This document shows, piece by piece, positions 63,989 to 64,000 of a stretch of 64,000 nucleotides of DNA. The stretch lies in NCBI RefSeq assembly GCF_900109705.1, contig NZ_FOAI01000001.1, forward strand, positions 186,001 through 250,000. The letters are read 5' to 3'. The translations under genes and the position numbers were made by a program. The stretch's first letter is position 1. The number at the start of each line of letters is the position of its first letter. The stretch is from Roseivivax marinus (GTDB lineage: Bacteria; Pseudomonadota; Alphaproteobacteria; Rhodobacterales; Rhodobacteraceae). Under the pieces are notes generated by a model. It was not told where the DNA came from and did not search any database. It worked only from the letters and a program-made list of their open reading frames with translations.

Positions 63989-64000
63989 ATGCTCTACCGC
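63989..64000 (+). CDS. livM: Start of next liv gene, probably livM (truncated by window end)
   Basis: Only the first four codons (MLYR) are in the window. GGGAGGAG about 8 bases upstream makes this a credible start. Position after livH suggests the second permease, LivM; this is inferred from operon order alone. Confidence 0.5.

Overview
The window is a chromosomal segment of an alphaproteobacterium, most likely a member of the Rhodobacteraceae (Roseobacter/Rhodobacter group). GC is high throughout and coding is dense, with many 4-base ATGA or GTGA stop/start overlaps. The polyol operon has the smo gene content and order familiar from Rhodobacter sphaeroides. Heat-shock and Zur sites have alphaproteobacterial form, and a structured leader resembling the serC motif precedes serC-serA. 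This placement is inference from gene content, not a database match. I saw no insertion sequence, prophage, CRISPR array, origin or rRNA operon.

Layout. 0-3.9 kb: RNase D, the LPS-transport genes lptC-lptA-lptB, hibernation factor hpf and ptsN. 3.9-14.4 kb: a surface-polysaccharide locus with a two-domain sulfotransferase, a branching-type glycosyltransferase, three further glycosyltransferases, galE, galU, the PAP phosphatase cysQ and an ABC-2 export permease. 14.4-19.7 kb: an SH3-domain secreted protein, alkB, dnaK-dnaJ behind a sigma-32-type promoter, and a small lipoprotein. 19.7-25.0 kb: fadH-like dienoyl-CoA reductase, a DJ-1/PfpI protein, a LysR regulator, sixA and argB. 25.1-32.9 kb: engB, a MOSC protein and yidC, then a degenerate-GGDEF/EAL protein, ttcA and sodC, then yidD-rnpA-rpmH.

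33.2-37.0 kb: a TVP38/TMEM64 membrane protein, a MerA/Lpd-like flavoprotein, an unpaired histidine kinase and tRNA-Arg(ACG). 37.1-40.4 kb: high-affinity zinc uptake, with znuB-znuC-zur divergent from znuA across two Zur-box-like sites. 40.4-48.0 kb: sorbitol/mannitol uptake and oxidation (smoEFGK, smoS, mtlK) with its LacI regulator and a 22-bp operator-like palindrome. 48.2-52.2 kb: rlmN, an IalB-like secreted protein, an asparaginase-II-family enzyme and serB. 52.2-55.2 kb: the serC leader, serC and serA.

55.2-59.3 kb: a small four-helix membrane protein, an iron-sulfur/molybdopterin formate dehydrogenase alpha subunit without its usual partners, and a DUF2383-like protein. 59.4-64 kb: an acyl-CoA ligase with branched-chain-type ABC transporter genes (livG, livH, start of livM), suggesting uptake and CoA activation of a carboxylic acid.

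The most interesting points are: the sulfation module (fused tandem sulfotransferase plus cysQ inside a glycan locus); the serC leader with mutually exclusive pairings around the ribosome site; the formate dehydrogenase lacking its His-Cys3 cluster ligands; the MerA-like flavoprotein with Tyr at the catalytic His position; and a small antisense ORF beside a palindrome inside the liv operon.
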